Source of the DNA: an uncultured euryarchaeote
GTDB taxonomy: Archaea > Thermoplasmatota > Poseidoniia > Poseidoniales > Thalassarchaeaceae
Assembly: GCA_937901365.1 (NCBI GenBank)
Contig: CALCEF010000098.1
Coordinates: forward strand, 1-13,116
Length of the DNA stretch: 13,116 bases
Direction of reading: 5' to 3'
The notes beneath the pieces are model-generated. The model did no database searches, had not been told where the DNA came from, and worked only from the letters and a program-made list of their open reading frames with translations. The translations under genes and the position numbers were made by a program. Positions 7,830 to 13,116 of the stretch are shown in pieces; the stretch's first letter is position 1; every line of letters starts with the position of its first letter.

Positions 7830-8876
7830 ATGCCGGAACAAGTTCCTTTGTTCCTTGCACCGATGTCAGGAGTAACAGACGTTGCATATCGCTTGCTTGC
7901 AAGGGAAGCTGGGGCGGACTTCACTTCTACAGAATTCACTGCCGCCAGTGGCCTTAGTCGAAAAGACGCTAGATCATGGGCCAAGGTTGAAACCCATCCA
8001 AGAGAATATCCATTCATTCCTCAGATTTTTGGGGGGATCGAGGATGAGATGGTTGAAACAGCGCGTTTGCTATCAAACAATGCTGATGTCATCGACCTCA
8101 ATTTTGGTTGTCCAGCTCCTAAGGTAACAAAGACCTGTGCTGGTGCAGCAATGATGGGTAACCCCGACAATCTTGTTTCAATGGTTTCTCGGTGTATCGA
8201 AGCGAGTGACGTTCCAATATCGGTGAAGATGCGTTTGGGTACAGGGCAGAATTCGATCACAGTTCTTGAAATTGCAGAACGCTGTGCCCAATTGGGTGTC
8301 TTGCGGATTTGCGTCCATGGTAGAACATTGGCGCAGAAATATCGGGGTGTTGCCGATTGGGATTTAATTCGAAAGGTTGTTGAAATTGCTGAACCATATG
8401 GTGTTCCAGTGATTGCAAATGGTGACGTTGTGGATTCTCGTAGCGCTGAACAATGTCTTGAGGTGACTGGTGCATCTGGATTGATGATTGGCCGAGGTGC
8501 TATCGGTGATCCTTGCATATTTGGACGAATCAAGACTGAATTGGGCTGGGAAGATTTCGATGCCCCATGGGGTGATGCGAATGAAGCGGGGCAGAAGCAC
8601 TGGGCATGGAATCGCTACGTCGAATTGGTGGACGAAATTGGAGGGCCCTATGCCGCTCGCAACATGAAACAACACGCCATCTCATTCACCAAAGGCCTCC
8701 CCGGCGGTCGTGAATTACGACCGCATTTACATGCCATCAAGGATTTCCGTTTGATTGGCGAACCTCTGAATATCGCCTTGGAGGCATTCTCCGAGCGTCG
8801 CCACAACACATTGATTGTGCCCGAAGCAATTGAAGCGGCAGCAACCGCTTCCGAGGCAGGGGGATGGCGACGTTGA
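7830..8876 (+). CDS. dus: tRNA-dihydrouridine synthase
   Basis: A 348-residue flavoenzyme that reduces uridine to dihydrouridine in tRNA using FMN and NAD(P)H. The Dus TIM barrel is clear: LAPMSGVTDVAYR (9-21) at the FMN site, NFGCPAPKVTK (91-101) with catalytic Cys94, SVKMRLG with Lys133, VHGRTLAQKYRG with His163, ANGDV (196-200), and the phosphate-binding GRGAIGDP (221-228). The helical tRNA-binding domain follows. The ATG has a good ribosome-binding site (GAGGTGGAG about 6 nt upstream). It lies 22 bp after uS2 and overlaps the next gene by 13 bp, so the three are probably one transcript. The exact uridine modified cannot be told from sequence. The family call is very secure; the subgroup is not. 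Confidence 0.95.
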   Translation: MPEQVPLFLAPMSGVTDVAYRLLAREAGADFTSTEFTAASGLSRKDARSWAKVETHPREYPFIPQIFGGIEDEMVETARLLSNNADVIDLNFGCPAPKVTKTCAGAAMMGNPDNLVSMVSRCIEASDVPISVKMRLGTGQNSITVLEIAERCAQLGVLRICVHGRTLAQKYRGVADWDLIRKVVEIAEPYGVPVIANGDVVDSRSAEQCLEVTGASGLMIGRGAIGDPCIFGRIKTELGWEDFDAPWGDANEAGQKHWAWNRYVELVDEIGGPYAARNMKQHAISFTKGLPGGRELRPHLHAIKDFRLIGEPLNIALEAFSERRHNTLIVPEAIEAAATASEAGGWRR

Positions 8877-9982
8877 GCGACATCCGTCGCGGAATGAAGG
8901 GCATTGGCATTCTTTCGCTGATTTTCGCAATGCTTCTGATAGTTCAGATGATATCTCCCTATCTTGGATGGGATGACCCCGAAGTTGAGGATGGCTTCGC
9001 AATTGATGTGGTGACTAGCGGCCTTGGAGGTCCGGCCTGCCTTGAGTGGGTTTCCGATTATGACCTACTGGTCTGCGACCGTGATGGTGGTACAATCGAA
9101 TTGCTGAATTTCGAGATTGATTCAAACGGCTGGAACTGGACTCCTACTAACAATAGTTTCACCCTGCTTACAGGCCTACACGAGCCCCATGACATTCTCA
9201 TTCTCGATGACCATATACTCATCTCTGAGCGGGGAAAATTAACTCGTATCAATCAGACTGAACTCGATCAAACTCTGGATGATGCACCACGTGTGGTGGT
9301 CATCGATGGTGTACCCACGGGTAATCATCAGACGAACAATCTCGACATCATGCCCAATGGTACTGTGATTTGGCACGTAGGCTCAACCTGCAACATCTGC
9401 GATGAGGTGGATGAGCGTAATGCTGCACTACTTTGGGTGAATTCAAGCACTGGGGATCACGGCATCCTTGCAAGTGGTGTTCGCAATTCGTTCCATGGGA
9501 TATGGGTGCCCGAAATGGGTTACGTTTTCAGCGACAATGGTCGTGATTGGGAAGGGAATCATCCTCCTGAGGAGGTAAACCTCTTGATTCCTGGGGGGGA
9601 TTACGGTTGGCCTGATGATGATCCTGAACATCCGGTCCCAGAGGGGACCATTGGGCCGATTGCTACATGGACGCCTCACTCTAGCTTGAACAATCTAGCA
9701 CTTCGTCCACCTAACTCATCATTTCCCGGTGGAAATCACACAATCTATGCCACCGTTTTCGGTTCGTGGAATGCCCTCATTCCCGTTGGCCATGAAATCG
9801 TCCGTATCGATTTCACAGCAGACACCAACAGCCCACAAGGTTGGGCGTCCGAGACCTCGGTTTTCGCATCCGAACTTAGTGCGCCGCTACCAATTGCATT
9901 CCACCCTAGTGGACACCATCTATTCTATGCAAACTTTCTAGATGATGGCACCCTATACGTTATTTCAACAGTTAATTATTAA
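8864..9982 (+). CDS. Membrane-anchored PQQ-dependent sugar (glucose/sorbosone) dehydrogenase-like beta-propeller
   Basis: A 372-residue protein with a single N-terminal membrane helix (about 12-32, GIGILSLIFAMLLIVQMI) and an external six-bladed propeller of the soluble glucose/sorbosone dehydrogenase family. Family motifs are LHEPHDILI in the first half, the STCNICDEVDERNAA segment, and the signature run from VRNSFHGIW through FSDNGRDWEGNHPPEEVN to PGGDYGWP. Relatives oxidise sugars or related alcohols with PQQ bound in the propeller centre; many uncharacterised marine homologues have unknown substrates, so the reaction here is a family-level inference. C-terminal motifs FHPSGHHLFYANFLDDGTLY complete the fold. 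The ATG overlaps the Dus gene by 13 bp in another frame and follows a purine-rich GAGGCAGGGGG. No PQQ biosynthesis genes are in the window. Confidence 0.87.
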   Translation: MATLSDIRRGMKGIGILSLIFAMLLIVQMISPYLGWDDPEVEDGFAIDVVTSGLGGPACLEWVSDYDLLVCDRDGGTIELLNFEIDSNGWNWTPTNNSFTLLTGLHEPHDILILDDHILISERGKLTRINQTELDQTLDDAPRVVVIDGVPTGNHQTNNLDIMPNGTVIWHVGSTCNICDEVDERNAALLWVNSSTGDHGILASGVRNSFHGIWVPEMGYVFSDNGRDWEGNHPPEEVNLLIPGGDYGWPDDDPEHPVPEGTIGPIATWTPHSSLNNLALRPPNSSFPGGNHTIYATVFGSWNALIPVGHEIVRIDFTADTNSPQGWASETSVFASELSAPLPIAFHPSGHHLFYANFLDDGTLYVISTVNY

Positions 9983-9984
9983 AT
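9972..9984 (+). promoter_or_regulatory. Candidate TATA element for a leaderless small gene
   Basis: An AT-rich stretch (TTAATTATTAAAT) is centred about 25-27 bp before the ATG at 10005, the spacing expected for a leaderless archaeal transcript. The small gene has no Shine-Dalgarno, which fits. The element overlaps the stop codon of the upstream dehydrogenase gene. Confidence 0.4.
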
Positions 9985-10004
9985 GTAGACTATAATGCTA
10001 AAAC

Positions 10005-10160
10005 ATGGCCGTTGGTGAGTTCTGCTGGTGCTGTGAGTCCCGTATGACTCGCAAAATAGTCCCATTTATTGGGTTCATTGTTTGGTGGTGTGCAGAATGT
10101 ACACCTGATTTCGATTACGTTTCGTTCATCGAGAACCATGATTTCTGGGCAGAGGATTAA
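10005..10160 (+). CDS. Small cysteine-rich (zinc-ribbon-like) protein, 51 residues
   Basis: A short gene I do not recognise. The product has CWCC at residues 7-10 and CAEC at 29-32, giving a C-x2-C...C-x2-C pattern (C7, C10, C29, C32, with an extra C9) that suits zinc binding. Between them lie a basic MTRK and a hydrophobic stretch (IVPFIGFIVWW). The C-terminus is acidic and aromatic (ENHDFWAED). It could be a free-standing zinc ribbon or a small membrane-associated metal protein. The ATG lacks a Shine-Dalgarno, but a TATA-like element lies at leaderless spacing. It follows the sugar dehydrogenase gene by 22 bp and its stop overlaps the stop of the convergent winged-helix gene. Coding status rests on the paired cysteine motifs and the good fit between neighbours. 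Confidence 0.6.
   Translation: MAVGEFCWCCESRMTRKIVPFIGFIVWWCAECTPDFDYVSFIENHDFWAED
10157..10160. other. Second shared TTAA: overlapping stop codons of convergent genes
   Basis: The 51-residue gene stop (10158-10160, plus) and the double winged-helix gene stop (10157-10159, minus) again share one TTAA. The arrangement repeats the one at 5824-5827 and supports the small gene being real, since its stop fits exactly with its neighbour. Confidence 0.6.
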
Positions 10161-11260
10161 TCTGAATCAATCGCCTTTTCTAGTGTTTCAGCGACTCTCT
10201 TGATACGCCTAAATGTGCGATCCGCTTTGGACAATACACGTTCTCGAACCTGATTGGATTTAGCACCACACAAGCGCCAACCAATGGGTAACTTTCCTCC
10301 GAGTAAGTTGAGTATAACCATCTGTTCGTTGGACGGGACATCGGCAAACATTTTCTCACATGTAGCGACATTGAATGATTCATTGTCTAGGGATTTGACG
10401 ACCTTTTTGGCAATCCTCTCATCGATTCTTGAAAGCCCTCCTTTCTTCATCAACCAGTCACCACCCCGCCTGGCGTGTTGTGCTTGCAGTGCGGACCACA
10501 AGGTGACTGGTAATCGGTCGAGTCTAGGCACCCTCTCTGCTAATCCCGCGGACCAGAATCGATCTAGTGTACGAGTGAGTCGTGGTCGGGTTGTCCCCCA
10601 ATTTTCCAGAGCTTCATCCAATGAGAGTGGGGTGTGGGTCTTCAGTAGGTGCTCAAACATGAGTCTCCCTAGGGGAGGACTTCCATCGGCTGGGCGGCGG
10701 ACCCGATCCCCCAATAATCCAAGATCGAGTAGGAACGCATCCATCTCATCCTGCCCATCAGTGAGTGGTACACGTCCACGAATTTGGATCTGGAATGATA
10801 TATCGTCTTTCTTTTCAGAGGGAATTGACATTCGAACATCGCTTTCAGTCATCCAATCATCTAGTGCCCGAAGTCGCTGTTCTAGAACCAAGCGCGCTTC
10901 AGAGGCCATGATTTCAACCGCATTGGAAAGCGAACCATTCCGCAGATGATGCACCCTCCAACCATCACGATTGACACCCGCCGTGAGCCCACATTCGTTG
11001 AGTTTGCTCAATTGATACTGTATCGCGGTCGGGGAAAGCCCCAATTCATCCCCCAAGGTTTGTGCATCCCAGCCATCTCCTGGGTTCGCAAGCATATATT
11101 CACAGAGAATTCTGTGGATTGGAGAATGAACACCTTCCCCTGTCCATTCATCCCCGCTTCGGCGCACGAATTGCAAAGTATCGAGCAGCCAACTGACCAG
11201 TTGATCGACATCACGGCTACCTGCAGGTGCAGGCTGCTCGGCCAATCGCATGTTCAGCAT
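10157..11260 (-). CDS. Double winged-helix DNA-binding protein of unknown family
   Basis: A 367-residue cytosolic protein with two separate winged-helix regions. The first (about 44-105) is ArsR-like: HSPIHRILCEYMLANPGD, then LGDELGLSPTAIQYQLSKLNECGL, then a wing. The second (about 194-252) has SPPLGRLMFEHLLKTHTPLSLDEA and WGTTRPRLTRTLDRFWSAG, the shape of another recognition helix. The region between them is helical (LVLEQRLRALDDWM), with a charged segment (SEKKDDISFQIQIRGRVP). The C-terminal third is rich in Lys and Arg. No membrane helix or metal site is seen. It is the last of three regulator genes on this strand, 89 bp after the membrane-anchored one, with a hairpin just before its start. 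A transcriptional regulator is the likely role; target and signal are unknown. Confidence 0.75.
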   Translation of the reverse strand: MLNMRLAEQPAPAGSRDVDQLVSWLLDTLQFVRRSGDEWTGEGVHSPIHRILCEYMLANPGDGWDAQTLGDELGLSPTAIQYQLSKLNECGLTAGVNRDGWRVHHLRNGSLSNAVEIMASEARLVLEQRLRALDDWMTESDVRMSIPSEKKDDISFQIQIRGRVPLTDGQDEMDAFLLDLGLLGDRVRRPADGSPPLGRLMFEHLLKTHTPLSLDEALENWGTTRPRLTRTLDRFWSAGLAERVPRLDRLPVTLWSALQAQHARRGGDWLMKKGGLSRIDERIAKKVVKSLDNESFNVATCEKMFADVPSNEQMVILNLLGGKLPIGWRLCGAKSNQVRERVLSKADRTFRRIKRVAETLEKAIDSD

Positions 11261-11271
11261 AGGCCATCCCC

Positions 11272-11300
11272 GTCGCTTGGGGGCTCAAAACCCCTCCGAC
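11272..11300 (-). repeat. Potential leader hairpin before the 367-residue winged-helix gene
   Basis: On the minus strand GTCG...CGAC encloses GGGG-TTTTGAG-CCCC, a two-part stem lying 12-40 nt before the start codon at 11260. It could be an mRNA hairpin, a weak terminator after the upstream regulator gene, or an operator. There is no following T run, so a terminator is less likely. Confidence 0.35.
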
Positions 11301-11349
11301 ATCAGAAGCGACTCAGACCTAACTATGTCGTACAAGTTCAGAACGCGGA

Positions 11350-11991
11350 TTACTCGGGTAGAGGTCGCTCATCCAGCCACTCATACTGTACACCAGAGGC
11401 CTGTAAGCCTTCGAGATGAGGTGCGAGTTTGAGTTCATGACTGTGAACAATCCCACGTCGCCTTAGAACTTTGATCGCTGAATGTACAGTAGCTCGAGAC
11501 CGCCCCAATTCGCGGCTGAGTTCGGCTTGACTCTTTGGCAATGGTGTCTTCATCAATCGAGCCACGACAATTCGCTGGGCACCAGAGAGCCCTACCGGCA
11601 TCATTCGCGCCGCACTTTCCGAATCTCCGACATTCATCTCTCGAAGAATTTCGAGTTGCTGTGGTGCTCCAGCATAGTGACAGGATCGTCCATTGACAGG
11701 AACGACGGTAATCGATCGATTTGCGATGAGAACATCGAGGTGATGTCTGAGTGTACCGTTTGCAGCCCCGAGTTCACGCTGCAATTCTCGATAAGCCAAA
11801 CCCGGTTGTGCTTCTAGGACTTGCAAAATGCGTTGACGAAGTGGATGCTCCCAAGGGTTGGAAGTTTGAGTTGAAATCACCCCAGATGCGGACCAATTCC
11901 ACGGCATGACCGCACCAAGGCTGGCGCCCACAGCAGCCACTCCAGCCATGAGCCAGGGGCGCTGACGGTGCCATTGCTGTAGCAGTGCCAT
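11350..11991 (-). CDS. Membrane-anchored double winged-helix (ArsR/MarR-like) transcriptional regulator
   Basis: A 213-residue protein with one N-terminal membrane helix (about 13-30, WLMAGVAAVGASLGAVMPW) and two cytosolic winged helices. The first (about 48-107) has HPLRQRILQVLEAQPGLAYREL and GAANGTLRHHLDVLIANRSI, an ArsR-like recognition region, followed by the wing VNGRSCHYAG. The second (about 133-190) has LSGAQRIVVARLMKTPLPKSQ, LSRELGRSRATVHSAIKVLRRRG and a wing. Tandem winged helices tethered to the membrane are a recurrent archaeal theme, and such proteins are thought to tie membrane or envelope state to transcription. It lies 63 bp downstream of the HxlR gene on the same strand. A 17-bp palindrome directly before the start codon overlaps the presumed ribosome-binding site. 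The signal and targets are unknown. Confidence 0.83.
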   Translation of the reverse strand: MALLQQWHRQRPWLMAGVAAVGASLGAVMPWNWSASGVISTQTSNPWEHPLRQRILQVLEAQPGLAYRELQRELGAANGTLRHHLDVLIANRSITVVPVNGRSCHYAGAPQQLEILREMNVGDSESAARMMPVGLSGAQRIVVARLMKTPLPKSQAELSRELGRSRATVHSAIKVLRRRGIVHSHELKLAPHLEGLQASGVQYEWLDERPLPE

Positions 11992-11992
11992 C

Positions 11993-12009
11993 GAATCCCT
12001 TTGGGATTC
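11993..12009. repeat. Perfect palindrome GAATCCC-TTT-GGGATTC at the start of the membrane-anchored regulator
   Basis: Two perfect 7-bp arms around a 3-bp centre end 1 bp before the ATG of the membrane-anchored regulator (start at 11991, minus strand). In the mRNA the GGGATTC arm contains the only purine-rich ribosome-binding candidate. The site could act as an autoregulatory operator or as a hairpin limiting translation. Confidence 0.5.
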
Positions 12010-12054
12010 AGTGCTTATTGAAGCAATTGGTCCAGTGTTCGGACACAGGGTGGT

Positions 12055-12507
12055 CTATTTTTGCTGGACTGAGCCCTTTTGCAATTTCATGTAAGCCACG
12101 AGCGGCCCCAACAAGCGACCGGCTCGCTGACCGTGTTCGGTCAAACGATAGGTGACACGAACCGGCGGGCCATCGACGACAATGCGATCAATCAGACCAT
12201 TCTCTGTACACTTTCGCAATTTATCCGAGAGGGTACGACTTGAAATCCCCGTCAACAATTTCCGCAACTCATTGAATCGCCGCTCCCCCGCAATGTACAG
12301 CGTTGCAAGAATCTCAATCGTCCAGCGACTGGTAAAGACATCCAAAGCTTCGACAGAGGCTTCAACCTCCCACGCTAAATTGTGCTCTTCACTTTGGTAT
12401 TCGGTGAATATTTGGCGGATTCGAGCCCCCATTCCCTCAGTTGTCACGATACTAGAATCGATTTCTTTCATGTCATCATGCGGTAAAATCATCGGTGGTT
12501 CAGGCAT
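12055..12507 (-). CDS. HxlR-family winged-helix transcriptional regulator
   Basis: A 150-residue DNA-binding protein of the HxlR (MarR-like) family. The domain spans about 45-140: FTSRWTIEILATLYIAG, then RRFNELRKLLTGISSRTLS with the recognition helix, KLRKCTENGLIDR, and the wing PPVRVTYRLTEHG. The family's usual N-terminal redox or ligand cysteine is absent; the only cysteine is Cys100, in the helix after the recognition helix. The first 44 residues are an unusual acidic extension, and an in-frame ATG at 12471 is an alternative start. A GGTGA motif precedes the chosen ATG. It is the first of three minus-strand regulator genes and is divergent from a two-peptide gene pair. HxlR proteins commonly control adjacent divergent genes, so the peptide pair is the natural target; this is inferred. 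Confidence 0.92.
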   Translation of the reverse strand: MPEPPMILPHDDMKEIDSSIVTTEGMGARIRQIFTEYQSEEHNLAWEVEASVEALDVFTSRWTIEILATLYIAGERRFNELRKLLTGISSRTLSDKLRKCTENGLIDRIVVDGPPVRVTYRLTEHGQRAGRLLGPLVAYMKLQKGSVQQK

Positions 12508-12513
12508 ATTTTC

Positions 12514-12540
12514 ACCATGGTGTTATCAATGTAACATGGT
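12514..12540. repeat. Imperfect inverted repeat in the HxlR leader
   Basis: ACCAT-GGT-GTTA on the left and TAACATGGT on the right form 9-bp arms around TCAATG, with a 3-nt bulge in the left arm. It ends 7 nt before the HxlR start codon. In the HxlR mRNA the bulged arm overlaps the GGTGA ribosome-binding candidate. It could be a regulator binding site or an RNA hairpin. Confidence 0.4.
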
Positions 12541-12543
12541 GTG

Positions 12544-12576
12544 GAAGTTGCACCTTAATTTAAACTTTACAACTTC
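12544..12576. promoter_or_regulatory. Inverted repeat GAAGTTG...CAACTTC flanking a TATA-like core
   Basis: Perfect 7-bp half-sites (12544-12550 and 12570-12576) flank a 19-bp spacer that contains TTAATTTAAA (12555-12564), a TATA-like element usable in either direction between the divergent HxlR and peptide genes. A second TATA-like run, CTAAATATAA (12582-12591), may serve the plus-strand genes. The arrangement fits an operator for HxlR or another regulator that blocks TBP access. The binding protein is inferred. Confidence 0.5.
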
Positions 12577-12623
12577 TCAGTCTAAATATAACGGGCTACA
12601 ACGGTTTACTATCCACACTGAAT

Positions 12624-12629
12624 GGAGGT
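12624..12629 (+). promoter_or_regulatory. Strong Shine-Dalgarno GGAGGT for the 48-residue peptide gene
   Basis: GGAGGT lies 6 nt upstream of the ATG at 12636. It is one of the strongest ribosome-binding sites in the window, where most starts have weak ones, and is the main evidence that this very short gene is translated. Confidence 0.7.
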
Positions 12630-12635
12630 ATACAC

Positions 12636-12782
12636 ATGGATGCATGGTTAAAGAATTGGATTGATGAATGGGATGAAGGATATGAGCGGTTAGAGGCTGC
12701 GAAGAATGAGAAGTTGGAGAAGCGACCTAGGGTAAACCTGTTCCGTCGATTCTTCACCAAGAAAGAGACGGTGGAAGCATGA
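12636..12782 (+). CDS. Small charged amphipathic peptide, 48 residues, unknown function
   Basis: A very short gene I do not recognise. The first two thirds (MDAWLKNWIDEWDEGYERL onward) look like an amphipathic helix with Trp at 4, 8 and 12, one face aromatic and the other charged. After Pro31 comes a cationic amphipathic stretch (VNLFRRFFTKKE). There is no signal peptide and no cysteine. The ATG has an excellent Shine-Dalgarno (GGAGGT, 6 nt). The stop overlaps the next start as ATGA, typical of translational coupling. It sits divergently from the HxlR regulator with a candidate operator between, so expression is probably regulated. It could be a membrane-surface peptide, a toxin-like or antimicrobial peptide, or a small regulator of a larger complex; the sequence does not decide. 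Confidence 0.6.
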   Translation: MDAWLKNWIDEWDEGYERLEAAKNEKLEKRPRVNLFRRFFTKKETVEA

Positions 12783-12871
12783 GCTTGTCCGGATTGATCA
12801 ACACTTACCTGAGTGCAGTATCTTACTGGCGTTCTGCAAATTTCGATCATCACCGTCGATTTCAGCACTAA
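12779..12871 (+). CDS. Tiny peptide gene, 30 residues, coupled to the preceding peptide
   Basis: A 30-residue reading frame starting inside the ATGA overlap with the 48-residue gene. The product (MSLSGLINTYLSAVSYWRSA, then FDHHRRFQH) has a mildly hydrophobic, helix-prone N-terminal half and a His/Arg-rich tail (HHRR). There is no known family and no cysteine. Support comes from the ATGA coupling and from its stop directly abutting the stop of the convergent enoyl-CoA hydratase gene, leaving no unused bases. At this length, chance cannot be excluded. Confidence 0.42.
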   Translation: MSLSGLINTYLSAVSYWRSANFDHHRRFQH

Positions 12872-13116
12872 TCAGCCGTTGGTGTAAGTTGGGCGTCTCC
12901 CCTCGATGAGAGCTGAGAGCCCTTCCAATGCGTCTGAGGTGTCGAAAATATCCTCGAGGTTTGACAATTCAAGGTCAAGTCCGGCTTGGAGATCGTCCCC
13001 GGTGTCCACCGCTCCGTCGAGTAGTTCACTGGCCATACGCAATGCAATCGGTGCCGTTCGACTCAGCGATTTCAATTGGCGGCCCACATTTCGATCTTCA
13101 GCGTCAAATCCTTCAG
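12872..13116 (-). CDS. Enoyl-CoA hydratase/isomerase family protein (C-terminal end; 5' part outside window)
   Basis: The last 80 residues of a crotonase-fold protein; the frame is open through the right edge, so the GTG at 13087 is internal. The segment has the usual C-terminal helical region: KSLSRTAPIALRMASELLDG, where crotonases have the s-P-x-A helix, then LDLELSNLEDIFDTSDALEG with the conserved acidic E...F.T.D..EG motif, and the ending LIEGRRPTYTNG, equivalent to the common F-x-E-K-R-x-P-x-F/Y tail. Relatives hydrate or isomerise acyl-CoA thioesters in fatty-acid and amino-acid breakdown. The catalytic glutamates lie outside the window, so the exact reaction cannot be stated. Its stop codon abuts the end of the tiny plus-strand peptide gene. 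Confidence 0.85.
   Translation of the reverse strand, partial: EGFDAEDRNVGRQLKSLSRTAPIALRMASELLDGAVDTGDDLQAGLDLELSNLEDIFDTSDALEGLSALIEGRRPTYTNG

Noticed and set aside
10254..10949. 231-codon plus-strand frame opposite the double winged-helix gene
   Set aside because: Serine/proline/arginine-rich translation typical of an antisense shadow; the opposite strand encodes clear winged helices.
12152..12664. 170-codon plus-strand frame opposite the HxlR gene
   Set aside because: It is antisense to a secure HxlR gene and crosses the divergent promoter region, so it is a shadow.
12596..12868. 90-codon minus-strand frame covering the two-peptide unit
   Set aside because: No ribosome-binding site, no recognisable domain, and it would cover the well-supported GGAGGT-preceded gene on the other strand.

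Overview
The window looks like the chromosome of a free-living archaeon, most likely a marine planktonic euryarchaeon of the Poseidoniales (Marine Group II) type. The evidence is an archaeal-type ribosomal protein uS2, an archaeal Dim2/Pno1-like two-KH ribosome-assembly protein, TATA-like elements with leaderless or weak Shine-Dalgarno starts, membrane-anchored and HxlR-type winged-helix regulators, and large CARDB/Ig surface proteins. The lineage is an inference from gene style; no rRNA gene is present to settle it. Genes are densely packed: the longest stretch without a gene is about 170 bp (7033-7201), two convergent gene pairs overlap through a shared TTAA, and a third pair abuts exactly.

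Layout. 1-2302 (minus strand): a secreted Ig-like/CARDB surface protein followed by the KH-domain protein, which runs off the left edge. 2437-5827 (plus strand, divergent): a large protein with five external repeats of about 111 residues, one membrane helix and a cytosolic double zinc ribbon, followed by a small putative lipoprotein. 5824-7032 (minus): a Cas4-like PD-(D/E)XK nuclease with a complete iron-sulfur cysteine set, carrying four predicted membrane helices inserted inside the nuclease domain. 7202-9982 (plus): ribosomal protein uS2, a tRNA-dihydrouridine synthase and a membrane-anchored sugar-dehydrogenase-like beta-propeller, tightly spaced or overlapping. 10005-10160 (plus): a 51-residue cysteine-rich protein. 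10157-12507 (minus): three consecutive winged-helix regulators (HxlR type, membrane-anchored double winged helix, and a large unfamiliar double winged-helix protein). 12636-12871 (plus): two tiny overlapping genes divergent from the HxlR gene. 12872-13116 (minus): the C-terminal end of an enoyl-CoA hydratase/isomerase family protein.

How the parts fit. uS2, Dus and Dim2 are core translation and ribosome-biogenesis genes. The CARDB/Ig proteins and the lipoprotein probably form a cell-surface cluster, with the zinc-ribbon protein linking the outside to the cytoplasm. The right third looks like a regulatory module: three DNA-binding proteins, each preceded by an inverted repeat close to its start codon, beside a two-peptide unit. 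The most unusual items are the nuclease with membrane helices inserted between its N-terminal cysteine region and catalytic core, and the coupled 48- and 30-residue peptide genes with a candidate operator around a TATA-like element. No CRISPR array, tRNA, rRNA or insertion sequence was seen.
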